From Oligoflexia bacterium (GTDB lineage: Bacteria > Bdellovibrionota > JAFGOL01): DNA of 9,828 nt. How positions within the stretch are numbered: the stretch's first letter is position 1; each line of letters opens with the position of its first letter. Below are positions 1-7,225 of this stretch, one piece after another. Where the stretch lies: assembly GCA_016926495.1 (NCBI GenBank), contig JAFGOL010000170.1, forward strand, positions 1 through 9,828, given 5' to 3'. Both the position numbers and the translations under genes were made by a program. The notes beneath the pieces were generated by a model that ran no database searches, was not told where the DNA came from, and saw only the letters and a program-made list of their open reading frames with translations.

Positions 1-641
1 TCGTCATGAAGAAGCCTGAATATTTTTTCCCGGATAATTTCTGCGCAAAGGTCCCTGGCATTCCTGTCCGAAACAGTGTCTTCGGGAAAATACATGGGAC
101 CCTCGGGAAGGTGCTTTACCGCCAGATCGATAAGCTCCGGTATTCCGAGCCCGAGCGGTGCCGCCGTTATTACCGCTTTTTCATTAAAAGAGAAAGTGCC
201 GGATATTAAAGCGGCAATTCCCGGAAGCTCATTTTTTTTTACAAGGTCGGATTTGGAGAGCACGGGTATAACAATTTTTTTCCGCGTGGCCTCCTCAAGC
301 GTTTTAAGAAAACCTTCATCGTTATTCAGTCCGCTTTTTTTAACTTTTTTCGCGTCAAAAAGATGCACTATAACGTCAGCGTCGGCGCACGCCGCCGCGG
401 CCTCCCTGACAAAAAACCTGTTAATCTTTTTATCGCTGTCATGGTAACCGGGAGTATCTATAAAAATAAGCTGCGCGTCGTCCCTTGTCAGAACACCGAG
501 AACATTGACCCTTGTAGTCTGGGGTTTTTCGGACACTACGGCAAGCTTCTGGCCGATAAGCCTGTTCAGCAGCGTGGATTTGCCCGAATTGGGCAAGCCC
601 GTCAAAGCAATATAACCTGATCTATAGCCGTCAGATGCCAA
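1..641 (-). CDS. era: GTPase Era, N-terminal part (runs off the left edge)
   Basis: Era is a GTPase that binds 16S rRNA near its 3' end and helps mature the 30S subunit. About 213 codons are visible: the whole G domain and the start of the linker to the KH RNA-binding domain, which lies outside the window. Visible motifs are G1 GLPNSGKST (about residues 15-23), the Era-like VVSEKPQTTR stretch (G2), G3 DTPGYHD, a G4-like SKSD and a G5-like ITAAPLG. They are followed by LPEGPMYFPED and AEIIREK, which are hallmarks of Era rather than Der or HydF. The start is uncertain. The nearest in-frame start is TTG at 641, overlapping the 3' end of the barrel gene by 11 bp, and no clear Shine-Dalgarno precedes it; another TTG lies 21 bp upstream at 662. 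Translation may be coupled to the upstream gene. The first G4 residue is Ser instead of Asn. Family call is confident; the exact start is not. Confidence 0.9.
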   Translation of the reverse strand, partial: MASDGYRSGYIALTGLPNSGKSTLLNRLIGQKLAVVSEKPQTTRVNVLGVLTRDDAQLIFIDTPGYHDSDKKINRFFVREAAAACADADVIVHLFDAKKVKKSGLNNDEGFLKTLEEATRKKIVIPVLSKSDLVKKNELPGIAALISGTFSFNEKAVITAAPLGLGIPELIDLAVKHLPEGPMYFPEDTVSDRNARDLCAEIIREKIFRLLHD

Positions 642-1722
642 ACGAGAACTGCAGAACAAGCCTTCTGTCTCCTTTAGCTCCCGTACTTTCACCAAGCTCT
701 TCGGCGTAAGTTACAAAGTCAATCCTGATAAACGGAACGTCAAGAGTGGTCCCGAACGTGAAATAACCCTGATTGACGCCGCCCCGGACACCGAAAAATT
801 CCAGTATCCATAACTCGGTGCCTATATGGACCTTCTTGAAAAAAGTCCCGGGCAACCCTATATGGTTTATATCAAACGCGGCTATCCATTTCGTGATATG
901 CCATAAATCCGGAAGTTCAAATTTACTGCCCAATCCAACGGTCCGCTTTAACCCGAACCTTGAAGGAATACCGTACTGAGCAGAGTTGCCGAACTGTGTC
1001 GGAAATTTTGTAGCCACTATATTATTGATCGTCACACCCACGCTGGGAATAAAAAACCATAACTTGTTAAAAGTATATATAGCGCCTATATCGCCGTCAA
1101 TTCCGAAACCGTATCCGCCTATGTCCTCAAACCTTACTTTTCTTCTCGTATACAGGTCTTCGGAATCAAAAGTAAAAGAACCCGCCCCCCTGAGAAGGAA
1201 TTTAAGGTCAACTCCCACCGCGAGCCTGTCCTGTAAAAAACCGTGCGCGTAACCAACCATAAGGCCGCTGTCAATAATAAGGTCTTCGGTTGCCTGGGTC
1301 GCTACTGTCCTTCTGAGCAGCGTGTTGTTTCTTATATTAGGCAACATAAGGGCGACCGCGAAATTATGCCTTGACCAGTAGGGCATTGATATGCCGAAAG
1401 CGTAGTGCATGTTCTTTCCCAGGTAGGGAGTCATCGTCTGAAGCATGTTTTCTCCCTTGGAGAGCTTTACGGCGTCACTGACAAGTTTAATGCCCGTTGT
1501 ATTGACCGTGGCCATGGGATTTGCGAAAATTATCTCGCCCTCGCCGGGTTTTATCCTGTTAAGCCCCGCCGGATTAAAAAACAAGGCGTTGACATCGTCA
1601 CTGACCGCGGTAAAAGCCCCTCCCATACCCATAGGCCTTGTACCCCTGTACAGGTAATCATATTCTGCGGCATAAAGAGCGGAACTTAATACAAAAAATA
1701 TCGTTATCAGCTTTTTCATCAT
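631..1722 (-). CDS. FadL/PorV/UPF0164-type outer-membrane beta-barrel protein
   Basis: Predicted outer-membrane barrel of 363 residues. A signal peptide begins MMKKLITIFFVLSSALYA, with cleavage likely after residue 19. The mature N-terminus carries RGTRPMGMGGAFTAVSDD and then NALFFNPAGL, a motif shared by FadL-like transporters, PorV/PorQ-type proteins and treponemal UPF0164 proteins. The rest is rich in alternating aromatic and polar strands, and the last strand ends QFSFGI, compatible with recognition by the barrel-assembly machinery. Such proteins form hydrophobic-substrate channels or act as scaffolds for secreted or surface proteins; which applies here cannot be told. Two ATG codons are in tandem (1722 and 1719). 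The ribosome-binding site is a run of nine G residues directly after the stop of the lipoprotein gene 14 bp upstream, so the two are probably co-transcribed and may work together. The 3' end overlaps the probable start of era. Confidence 0.75.
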   Translation of the reverse strand: MMKKLITIFFVLSSALYAAEYDYLYRGTRPMGMGGAFTAVSDDVNALFFNPAGLNRIKPGEGEIIFANPMATVNTTGIKLVSDAVKLSKGENMLQTMTPYLGKNMHYAFGISMPYWSRHNFAVALMLPNIRNNTLLRRTVATQATEDLIIDSGLMVGYAHGFLQDRLAVGVDLKFLLRGAGSFTFDSEDLYTRRKVRFEDIGGYGFGIDGDIGAIYTFNKLWFFIPSVGVTINNIVATKFPTQFGNSAQYGIPSRFGLKRTVGLGSKFELPDLWHITKWIAAFDINHIGLPGTFFKKVHIGTELWILEFFGVRGGVNQGYFTFGTTLDVPFIRIDFVTYAEELGESTGAKGDRRLVLQFSFGI

Positions 1723-1727
1723 GTCGT

Positions 1728-1738
1728 CCCCCCCCCTT
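1728..1738 (-). promoter_or_regulatory. G9 homopolymer forming the ribosome-binding site of the large barrel gene
   Basis: Reading the minus strand, the lipoprotein stop TAA is followed at once by nine G residues (1736 to 1728), then ACGAC and the ATG at 1722. AAGGGGG can pair with the anti-Shine-Dalgarno sequence, allowing a G-U wobble, so the tract is the only plausible ribosome-binding site. It is the longest G/C homopolymer in the window. A tract of this kind can change length during replication, which would shift the spacing between pairing site and start codon. Tract and position are seen directly; any on/off switching is inference. Confidence 0.6.
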
Positions 1739-2522
1739 ATTCCCCGGCCATCTGCCAGAAAAGTCTTCTTACGGCGTCACCCTGGTTCGCTCCTGTCAGT
1801 TCACCAATCGTGGTAGTATTCGGCGGGTCCGTGGGATCAACCACCTCCGTATTCAGCATATTTTCAAGAGTATTGTCGACATTGCCAAGCCCCAGCTCGG
1901 ACAGGAAAGAACTGATTCGCATCAGAGATTCAGCCGCAGCTTCGGCATCCTCTCTTGTCATTCCGTCACATTTCGTGTTGACGCTGTTCTCGGTACAAAT
2001 GACACTGCAACTCGAAGCGCTGCAAAGGTCCTCGGGAGTTATGATGCCGTTACCTTCGCCCCCGGCGCCACGTCCGTCGTTATCCGTATAGGCAATCAAC
2101 ATTGTGACATAGCAAAGCCTGGCAAGGGTCCCGTAGAACTGGTTGAATGAAAAATCAAAAGCCGTAACGGCATTCAGGGAGTCCAGTTTTTTTTGCTCTG
2201 TCACGGCCCCGGCTGCCAGTATGGAATTGGCAAGATCAATAATAAGGGACGTGCTGTGAGTGGTATCAAAAAATACGTCGGAAAGTACCTGAAGAGTTAT
2301 ACCCGCCTTTGCAAGGTATATATCACCCATCTCAAGCTGTATTTCGGGGTCCGTTCTTTCCGGATCGGCCTTAACGCATTCTTCCAGCGCGTCATCGTAT
2401 TTTTTCTTGTCGGCAAGTTGCCTGCACCTGTCCGCGTGATTTATATTGGGATCAACCAGATCAAAAAGATTGCATGATGAACATAATAACAGGGCCAAAG
2501 GTATGGCAATAACGTTTTTCAT
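1737..2522 (-). CDS. Putative outer-membrane or periplasmic lipoprotein with a TPR-like N-terminal region and cysteine cluster
   Basis: Not recognised as a named family; 261 residues. The N-terminus MKNVIAIPLALLLCSSC is a short basic and hydrophobic signal ending in a lipobox-like CSSC, with Cys17 the likely lipidated residue. The -3 position is Cys rather than Leu, so the lipobox is loose. Residues about 30-75 look like one or two TPR-style helical pairs (KKYDDALEECVKADP, then EMGDIYLAKAG). Residues 147-165 form an acidic, glycine-rich loop starting DNDGRG and ending NGIITPED, recalling a calcium-binding loop with an insertion. Four cysteines follow at 167, 172, 176 and 185. The tail is Thr/Pro/Asn-rich around 228-240. 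The start is supported by a G6 ribosome-binding site. The gene is first in line before the large barrel, which suggests a lipoprotein-barrel partnership. Function unknown. Confidence 0.7.
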   Translation of the reverse strand: MKNVIAIPLALLLCSSCNLFDLVDPNINHADRCRQLADKKKYDDALEECVKADPERTDPEIQLEMGDIYLAKAGITLQVLSDVFFDTTHSTSLIIDLANSILAAGAVTEQKKLDSLNAVTAFDFSFNQFYGTLARLCYVTMLIAYTDNDGRGAGGEGNGIITPEDLCSASSCSVICTENSVNTKCDGMTREDAEAAAESLMRISSFLSELGLGNVDNTLENMLNTEVVDPTDPPNTTTIGELTGANQGDAVRRLFWQMAGE

Positions 2523-2600
2523 CTTCCCCCCTTATTTAACTTATTTATTTTATTCAATATATTATAACAAAGGTTCAGGCAAGCAAAATACTAAAGTATT
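2523..2600. promoter_or_regulatory. Divergent promoter region with overlapping -10 elements
   Basis: This AT-rich stretch separates the minus-strand lipoprotein gene from the plus-strand barrel genes. On the minus strand a perfect TATAAT lies at 2566-2561, about 38 bp before the lipoprotein start; a TTGCTT lies 14 bp further upstream, shorter than ideal spacing. On the plus strand TATAAC at 2563-2568 overlaps it, with only a weak -35 candidate. A short inverted repeat, AATAC-TAAA-GTATT, spans 2587-2600. The two promoters, if real, would compete for polymerase. No riboswitch or long leader is visible. Confidence 0.45.
2526..2533 (-). promoter_or_regulatory. Ribosome-binding site of the lipoprotein gene (G6)
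   Basis: On the minus strand AAGGGGGGAAG precedes the ATG at 2522. It supports that start and has the same TAAGGGGGG context as the G9 tract before the next gene, though shorter. Confidence 0.6.
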
Positions 2601-2627
2601 ATGGCTGATATACCGATTTTATTCCTG

Positions 2628-3236
2628 ATGAAGAACATATTTATCAGGCTCTTCCTGTTCTGTACTGTTTCCGCCGGAAACCTGTATGCCGTTAATACAA
2701 TTCAGTACGGTGTTGACGGAGGAATGACATATTACTCGGGAACAAGAACACAATCCCTGGCGCCTAATTCCGGTTACCTTGGCCGCTTCGAGGCAGGCAT
2801 AGGCAACGGGTTCTTCAGGTTCACCTCGAATTTCACGCTTGTATACTCGCAGGCCACCGCGTACTTTAACGACTCGGGCTCAGAAAATGTGTATACATTC
2901 AGGATGATAAACGGGGAATTCAATTTCGGGGTTAAATGTTACTTTTTATACTTTATAGCCAAAAGCCCCATACAGCCGTACATAGGCGGTAGCGGAGGAG
3001 TGCAACTCGCATCCCTTAAATTCACCGAATCAGATGACATGTCCGCCACATGGCCAAGGGCTGAAGCAAGAATGTTTTACGGTTACAACATATTCGCCGG
3101 GGTTGATATATGGGGCGGCAAAAAAACAGGTGTAAACTTTCACTTCGAGCAATCCAACATGAGCGGCTCAATCGGCGGCCGTGCCTTCAAACTTTCAGGC
3201 TTAAGATACCTTTTCGGGATAATAAAAAAACTGTGA
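2628..3236 (+). CDS. Small outer-membrane beta-barrel protein, unknown function
   Basis: Unrecognised secreted protein of 202 residues from the chosen start. MKNIFIRLFLFCTVSAGNLYA is a good 21-residue signal peptide. An in-frame ATG at 2601 would add nine mostly hydrophobic residues in front of the basic n-region, which suits a signal peptide less well; neither start has a clear Shine-Dalgarno. The mature protein alternates aromatic and polar residues in strands joined by Gly/Ser turns (for example YIGGSGGVQL and YGYNIFAGVDIWGG), as in eight-stranded barrels of the OmpA/OmpW size class. It ends RYLFGIIKKL, so the final strand is followed by a basic tail. The next gene starts 3 bp after its stop and is of similar kind, so they probably form a two-gene unit. 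A function cannot be given. Confidence 0.65.
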   Translation: MKNIFIRLFLFCTVSAGNLYAVNTIQYGVDGGMTYYSGTRTQSLAPNSGYLGRFEAGIGNGFFRFTSNFTLVYSQATAYFNDSGSENVYTFRMINGEFNFGVKCYFLYFIAKSPIQPYIGGSGGVQLASLKFTESDDMSATWPRAEARMFYGYNIFAGVDIWGGKKTGVNFHFEQSNMSGSIGGRAFKLSGLRYLFGIIKKL

Positions 3237-3239
3237 GCA

Positions 3240-3746
3240 ATGAAGGTTAATACAACAGTCCTGGTTTTTTTGTTACTGTTCACGATCAGGGTCCATTGCG
3301 CGGAACTCAAAGCCGGGTTCGGCGGACAATACGGAATAACCACGCCTGACACGGAAAGGATTGAAGGGGGCGTTGAATTCACAACCGCGTTCGATTTTAT
3401 GGAACTGCCTCTTGCCGGTATAACCGGGGGAAAATCCGGGAGTACGACTTTCATGAAAGCTTTCGGGGGCGCAAGAATAGTATTTTTCGATCACATAGGA
3501 CTGTCCGGAAAATTCGGATACATAAAATCATCCGCAAATTACAGCTCAACTTACTACGGAACCGACATATCCCTGATAGCAAAGATTACGGAAACATTTT
3601 CCGTAATTCCCTTTGTTGAATACAATTACGAAAACAACTCGCAGGTACGCACCGTGTACTTCGGGCTGCGTTTCACGACCGTTCTTAGCGACTTCAAATC
3701 ATCCGGCGGTTCCGATGAATCAGACGGTTCTACATACGCGTACTGA
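3240..3746 (+). CDS. Small secreted beta-barrel protein, unknown function
   Basis: Unrecognised protein of 168 residues. The signal peptide is MKVNTTVLVFLLLFTIRVHC-A, with cleavage around residue 21. The mature part has about eight amphipathic strands with aromatic girdle residues (for example IGLSGKFGYI, FSVIPFVEYNY and TVYFGLRFTTVL), consistent with a small outer-membrane barrel. After the last strand comes a hydrophilic Ser/Gly/Asp tail (about residues 153-168) ending in Tyr, which is unusual because barrel proteins commonly stop at the last strand. It starts 3 bp after its upstream neighbour and is similar to it in size and style, although I see no strong identity. A Cys at position 20 could be read as a lipobox, but VHC lacks the usual small residues. 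It ends 13 bp from the convergent mmdB. Confidence 0.6.
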   Translation: MKVNTTVLVFLLLFTIRVHCAELKAGFGGQYGITTPDTERIEGGVEFTTAFDFMELPLAGITGGKSGSTTFMKAFGGARIVFFDHIGLSGKFGYIKSSANYSSTYYGTDISLIAKITETFSVIPFVEYNYENNSQVRTVYFGLRFTTVLSDFKSSGGSDESDGSTYAY

Positions 3747-3759
3747 TACCAATCCGTAA

Positions 3760-4893
3760 TCAGGCAAGCATGGCCCACAACACGCCGGCAGCGATTGCCG
3801 AGCCTATAACACCCGCCACATTGGGGGCCATCGCGTGCATTAAAAGATAATTGGACGGATCTTCCTTATGCCCGACATGCTGCACCACCCTTGCCGAATC
3901 AGGCACTGCCGATACGCCTGCAGCGCCTATAAGGGGGTTTATCTTTTCCTTAAGGAAAAGGTTCATTACTTTTGCAAACAAAATACCCGACGCGGTCGCG
4001 ATAATAAACGAAAGCGCGCCGAGTATAAATATCTTGATTGATTTCCATGTTAAAAACACGTCCGCCTGCGTGCTCGCCCCAACCGTAATGCCCAGCAGTA
4101 TGGTAACCGAGTCAATAAACGCGTGCCTCGCTGTTTTTGCGAGCCTTTCCGTGACTCCCGATTCCTTTAACAGATTCCCGAAACAAAGCATACCGACCAG
4201 CATCAGCGAAGCCGGAGAAATAAAGGCACTCACCAGAAAAACGATCACCGGAAAAAGCCGCCTCTCAAGTTTTGAAACAGACCTCGGAGGCTTCATCCTA
4301 ATTAGTCTTTCCTTTTTTGTTGTAAGGAGTTTCATTACAGGAGGCTGGATCACCGGAACAAGGGCCATGTATGAATATGCGGCAATTGCAATGGGGCCTA
4401 TGTAATGGGCCGCGAGCTTGGACGAAAGAAAAATGGCAGTAGGACCGTCGGCACCGCCTATAATTCCTATTGCTCCTGATTCCTTCATTGTAAATCCCAG
4501 CCAGAGGGCGCCCAGCAGGGTAATAAAAATACCCACCTGCGCGGCAGCTCCCAGAAGAAAAAGTTTCGGGTTTGATATGAGCGTGCTGAAATCAGTCATG
4601 GCGCCTATGCCCAGAAATATCAGCGGCGGATAAATACCGAGGGTCACACCCTTGTAAAGGTAGTTCATGACCGAGCCTTCTTCGTATATACCTATGTTCA
4701 TGCCTGCAAGAAAGGGTATGTTGCCCATTAAGATCCCGAAACCGATTGGAAGCAGCAGCAGAGGCTCGTAATTTTTCGCGATGGCCAGGAATATAAAAAT
4801 CAGGCCCACGCATATCATGATAATATGCCTGTAGTCGCAATGGGCAAATCCCGTAACATTCAGAAACGATAAAATCCCGGAAAATATATCCAC
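3760..4893 (-). CDS. mmdB: Sodium-pumping decarboxylase beta subunit (methylmalonyl-CoA decarboxylase type)
   Basis: Integral membrane subunit of the OadB/MmdB/GcdB family; 377 residues, within the usual range for the family. It decarboxylates carboxybiotin carried by the gamma subunit and couples this to Na+ export across the cytoplasmic membrane. The sequence shows many hydrophobic segments, the strongly conserved GGADGPTAIF (residues 146-155, with Asp149 the Na+/proton-linked aspartate of the family) and the C-terminal MAPNVAGVIGSA (355-366), the polar segment of the last conserved region. The start is GTG with GGAGG 4 bp upstream. It is the last gene of the operon, 14 bp after the biotin carrier. 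The family alone does not separate oxaloacetate, glutaconyl-CoA and methylmalonyl-CoA pumps; the mutase and epimerase upstream point to methylmalonyl-CoA. Confidence 0.93.
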   Translation of the reverse strand: MDIFSGILSFLNVTGFAHCDYRHIIMICVGLIFIFLAIAKNYEPLLLLPIGFGILMGNIPFLAGMNIGIYEEGSVMNYLYKGVTLGIYPPLIFLGIGAMTDFSTLISNPKLFLLGAAAQVGIFITLLGALWLGFTMKESGAIGIIGGADGPTAIFLSSKLAAHYIGPIAIAAYSYMALVPVIQPPVMKLLTTKKERLIRMKPPRSVSKLERRLFPVIVFLVSAFISPASLMLVGMLCFGNLLKESGVTERLAKTARHAFIDSVTILLGITVGASTQADVFLTWKSIKIFILGALSFIIATASGILFAKVMNLFLKEKINPLIGAAGVSAVPDSARVVQHVGHKEDPSNYLLMHAMAPNVAGVIGSAIAAGVLWAMLA

Positions 4894-4907
4894 AAATCCT
4901 CCGCCGT

Positions 4908-5333
4908 CTATTCAATCACCGCAAGGACATCGCCCTCGTACACGTTCTGTCCTTCGGTAACCTTGAGTTCCTTAATTACCCCGTCCCTGGATGCCTGGAT
5001 CTCGTTCTGCATTTTCATGGCCTCAAGTATCAGGACAGTCTGTCCTATTTTCACAGTGTCGCCTTTTTTACACCTGAGTTCCAGTACCAGGCCGGGAATA
5101 GGCGCTTTAACCTGCGCGAGGCTCTGGCCTGAATCCTTATGCGTGAATTTTCCCCTTTCAAGGACCGTCTGCACCACCCGGCTTCTTTTGATCACAGGGG
5201 TTTTACTTTCCTTTTTGTTCATCTCAACGTCATAGGTCACGCCGTTAACTTCAACTTTTACTATATCGTCCACAAGTGAAACCACCCTGACATTGTATTC
5301 GTTGCCGTTGATTGTAAAATCAAATTCCTTCAC
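4908..5333 (-). CDS. mmdC: Biotin carboxyl carrier protein, decarboxylase gamma subunit
   Basis: Carrier subunit that shuttles the carboxyl group from the alpha subunit to the membrane beta subunit. The C-terminal half is a biotinyl/lipoyl domain: PIPGLVLELRCKKGD, then LILEAMKMQNEI with the biotinylated lysine in EAMKM (Lys107 from the chosen start), then YEGDVLAVIE at the end. The N-terminal 40 residues form a small beta-rich segment (FDFTINGNEYNV, VEVNGVTYDVEM) typical of these subunits. The linker between them is charged (KESKTPVIKRS) and lacks the Ala/Pro-rich repeats common in homologues. I chose the GTG at 5333 because GGAGG lies 5 bp upstream and it makes a GTGA overlap with the stop of the preceding gene. 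A GTG at 5339 would abut the same GGAGG with no spacing and add two residues. Confidence 0.92.
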   Translation of the reverse strand: MKEFDFTINGNEYNVRVVSLVDDIVKVEVNGVTYDVEMNKKESKTPVIKRSRVVQTVLERGKFTHKDSGQSLAQVKAPIPGLVLELRCKKGDTVKIGQTVLILEAMKMQNEIQASRDGVIKELKVTEGQNVYEGDVLAVIE

Positions 5334-5668
5334 TTCCACCTCCGGCGGTAAACAGCGTCATTCCTGCTTATCACTTCATTTATATTCTTATTCGCCCACG
5401 GGGAAAAGGGGACCGTCACCTTCTGAATTGTCAAAAGCCTCTGGAGCTCGTCCTCGTGCATGATCCCGTACAGATACAAAGCCGCGGCTATGGCTACCGC
5501 GACGTCCGACGTTATGTACTCATCCTGACCGTGTCCTGACTGCATCCCGGGAATTTTAAATTTTTTATTAATAAACGCGGTCGCCGCGTAAAGCAGGAGC
5601 GTAATAACAAGCAGCCCCGAAAAAACGACCAGCAATCCCAAAACGGCAAGTTCGATTCCGCTCAGCAT
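5330..5668 (-). CDS. mmdD: OadG-type small membrane subunit of the decarboxylase (delta/gamma-like)
   Basis: Small membrane anchor of 112 residues. Residues about 5-31 form one long hydrophobic helix (IELAVLGLLVVFSGLLVITL), the typical N-terminal anchor of OadG/MmdD/GcdD proteins, followed by a cytosolic tail. The tail contains DVAVAIAAALYLY (about 55-67) and SPWANKN (88-94), a tryptophan-containing motif seen in this family, and ends in the very basic RRRWK. It is thought to hold the alpha and biotin subunits on the beta subunit. The start is ATG with AGGAGA upstream; the stop of mmdA (TAG) is part of that ribosome-binding site. The 3' end overlaps the biotin carrier gene. The family is divergent, so the call rests on the helix, the tail and the position. 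Confidence 0.85.
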   Translation of the reverse strand: MLSGIELAVLGLLVVFSGLLVITLLLYAATAFINKKFKIPGMQSGHGQDEYITSDVAVAIAAALYLYGIMHEDELQRLLTIQKVTVPFSPWANKNINEVISRNDAVYRRRWK

Positions 5669-5680
5669 AGGTCACTTCTC

Positions 5681-7225
5681 CTACAGGGGTATGTTACCGT
5701 GTTTTTTAGCGGGGTTTGAATCACTCTTGGTAACAAGCATCTCCAGTGATTTTATGACCCTGAACCTTGTCCTTGCCGGACGTATAATGTCGTCGATATA
5801 CCCGCGCTCCGCTGCCACAAGAGGATTCGCGAACGTATCGCGGTACTCTTCCTCGTACCTCTTTTTATCGTCACTGCCAGTTGATTTGGAAAGCTCCTTT
5901 TTATACAGTATTTCCACCGCTCCTTCGGCTCCCATAACGGCAATCTCGGCAGTGGGCCACGCGAAATTAACGTCACCCCTTAAATGTTTTGAACTCATAA
6001 CGTCATAAGCGCCGCCGTATGCCTTGCGGGTTATTACAGTGACCTTGGGTACCGTGGCCTCGGCAAACGCGTACAGCAGTTTGGCGCCGTGCAGAATAAT
6101 CCCGCCGTGTTCCTGGACAGTGCCCGGTAAAAATCCCGGAACATCCACAAACGTTAATATGGGGATATTGAACGAATCGCAAAATCTTACAAAACGGGCC
6201 GCCTTTCTGGATGAATTTATATCAAGAACACCTGCGAGGTACCTGGGCTGGTTCGCGACAATACCCACACTCTTACCGTTCATCCTGGCAAAACCGCAGA
6301 CAATATTAGGGGCGAAATACCTCTGGATTTCCAGAAATTCACCTTCATCTACAACGCTGTGAATTATGTCAAGCATGTCATACGGGACAGAAGGGCTGTC
6401 CGGGATAATACCGTCCAGAATTTCATCCTCCCTGTCAATGGGGTCCTTGCAGGAAACTACCGGTACGGTCCCCATATTGTTCTGGGGTATATAGCTTACA
6501 AGCTTCCTTATAAGCGCGAGCGCTTCCTGTTCGTCGTCGGTGGTAAAATGAACGGTACCGCTTTTTGAAGCGTGCACCGTAGTGCCGCCCAGGACTTCCT
6601 CAGTAACATCCTCGTTGGTAACTGTTTTTACGACCTTGGGGCCCGTAACAAACATGTGGCTGCCCCTGCTCATGACTATGAAATCCGTTATTGCCGGGGA
6701 ATAAACGGCTCCGCCCGCACACGGGCCAAGCACGGCCGATATTTGAGGAATTACGCCGGAATACATTACATTCTTAAGAAAAATATCCGCGTACCCGGCA
6801 AGCGAGTCAACACCCTCCTGTATCCTTGCCCCGCCCGAATCATTCAGTCCGATGACAGGCGCGCCGACCTTGTAAGCCATGTCCATTATCTTGCAGATCT
6901 TTTCCGCGTAAGCCAGCGAAAGGCTGCCGCCGAACACCGTAAAGTCCTGTGAAAAAATAAATACCTGCCTGTTGTCTATGGTGCCGTAGCCGGTTATAAC
7001 ACCGTCGGAATATATTTTCGAGTTTTCCATTCCGAAGTTTGTACACCTGTGTGTTTTAAGTATATCGAATTCCTCAAAGCTCCCTTCGTCGAGCAACAGT
7101 TCTATTCTCTCCCTTGCCGTAAGCCTGCCCTTGTTATGCTGGCCGTCGATCCTGTCCTGTCCCCCGCCTTTGCGGGCAAGTTCCTTCAACTGCACGATCT
7201 CATGAAGCCTGGATATATTACTCAT
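5681..7225 (-). CDS. mmdA: Methylmalonyl-CoA decarboxylase alpha subunit (carboxyltransferase)
   Basis: Cytosolic acyl-CoA carboxyltransferase, 514 residues, normal for MmdA/PccB. It moves the carboxyl group of (S)-methylmalonyl-CoA to biotin on the gamma subunit, leaving propionyl-CoA. Two crotonase-like halves are complete. The N-terminal half has [12 protein letters not shown] (99-110), [10 protein letters not shown] (130-139) and [12 protein letters not shown] (167-178), giving the first oxyanion hole. The C-terminal half has DVPGFLPG (361-368), [19 protein letters not shown] (400-418) and [18 protein letters not shown] (423-440), giving the second. The start ATG has GGAGG upstream and overlaps the end of the epimerase gene by 8 bp. 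Propionyl-CoA carboxylase beta subunits are nearly identical in motifs. The absence of a biotin carboxylase and the presence of beta and delta pump subunits favour the decarboxylase. Confidence 0.93.
   Translation of the reverse strand: MSNISRLHEIVQLKELARKGGGQDRIDGQHNKGRLTARERIELLLDEGSFEEFDILKTHRCTNFGMENSKIYSDGVITGYGTIDNRQVFIFSQDFTVFGGSLSLAYAEKICKIMDMAYKVGAPVIGLNDSGGARIQEGVDSLAGYADIFLKNVMYSGVIPQISAVLGPCAGGAVYSPAITDFIVMSRGSHMFVTGPKVVKTVTNEDVTEEVLGGTTVHASKSGTVHFTTDDEQEALALIRKLVSYIPQNNMGTVPVVSCKDPIDREDEILDGIIPDSPSVPYDMLDIIHSVVDEGEFLEIQRYFAPNIVCGFARMNGKSVGIVANQPRYLAGVLDINSSRKAARFVRFCDSFNIPILTFVDVPGFLPGTVQEHGGIILHGAKLLYAFAEATVPKVTVITRKAYGGAYDVMSSKHLRGDVNFAWPTAEIAVMGAEGAVEILYKKELSKSTGSDDKKRYEEEYRDTFANPLVAAERGYIDDIIRPARTRFRVIKSLEMLVTKSDSNPAKKHGNIPL

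Noticed and set aside
76..447. Long plus-strand reading frames opposite era
   Set aside because: Antisense to a G domain with clear motifs; composition is what the reverse of the real frame gives.
3735..3742. Palindrome TACGCGTA near the end of the second small barrel gene
   Set aside because: An eight-base palindrome inside coding sequence is expected by chance.
3743..3763. Possible hairpin (CTGAT ... ATCAG) spanning the two convergent stop codons
   Set aside because: Only five paired bases with an 11-base loop and no T tract on either strand; too weak to call a terminator.
3760..4893. Oxaloacetate decarboxylase beta subunit
   Set aside because: Family motifs fit, but the alpha subunit here is an acyl-CoA carboxyltransferase, not an OadA-type pyruvate carboxyltransferase.
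4592..4915. Minus-strand frame overlapping the start of mmdB
   Set aside because: Out-of-frame shadow of mmdB; Arg/His-rich with no family motif.
5681..7225. Propionyl-CoA carboxylase beta subunit as the identity of mmdA
   Set aside because: Motifs do not exclude it, but pump subunits are adjacent and no biotin carboxylase is present.
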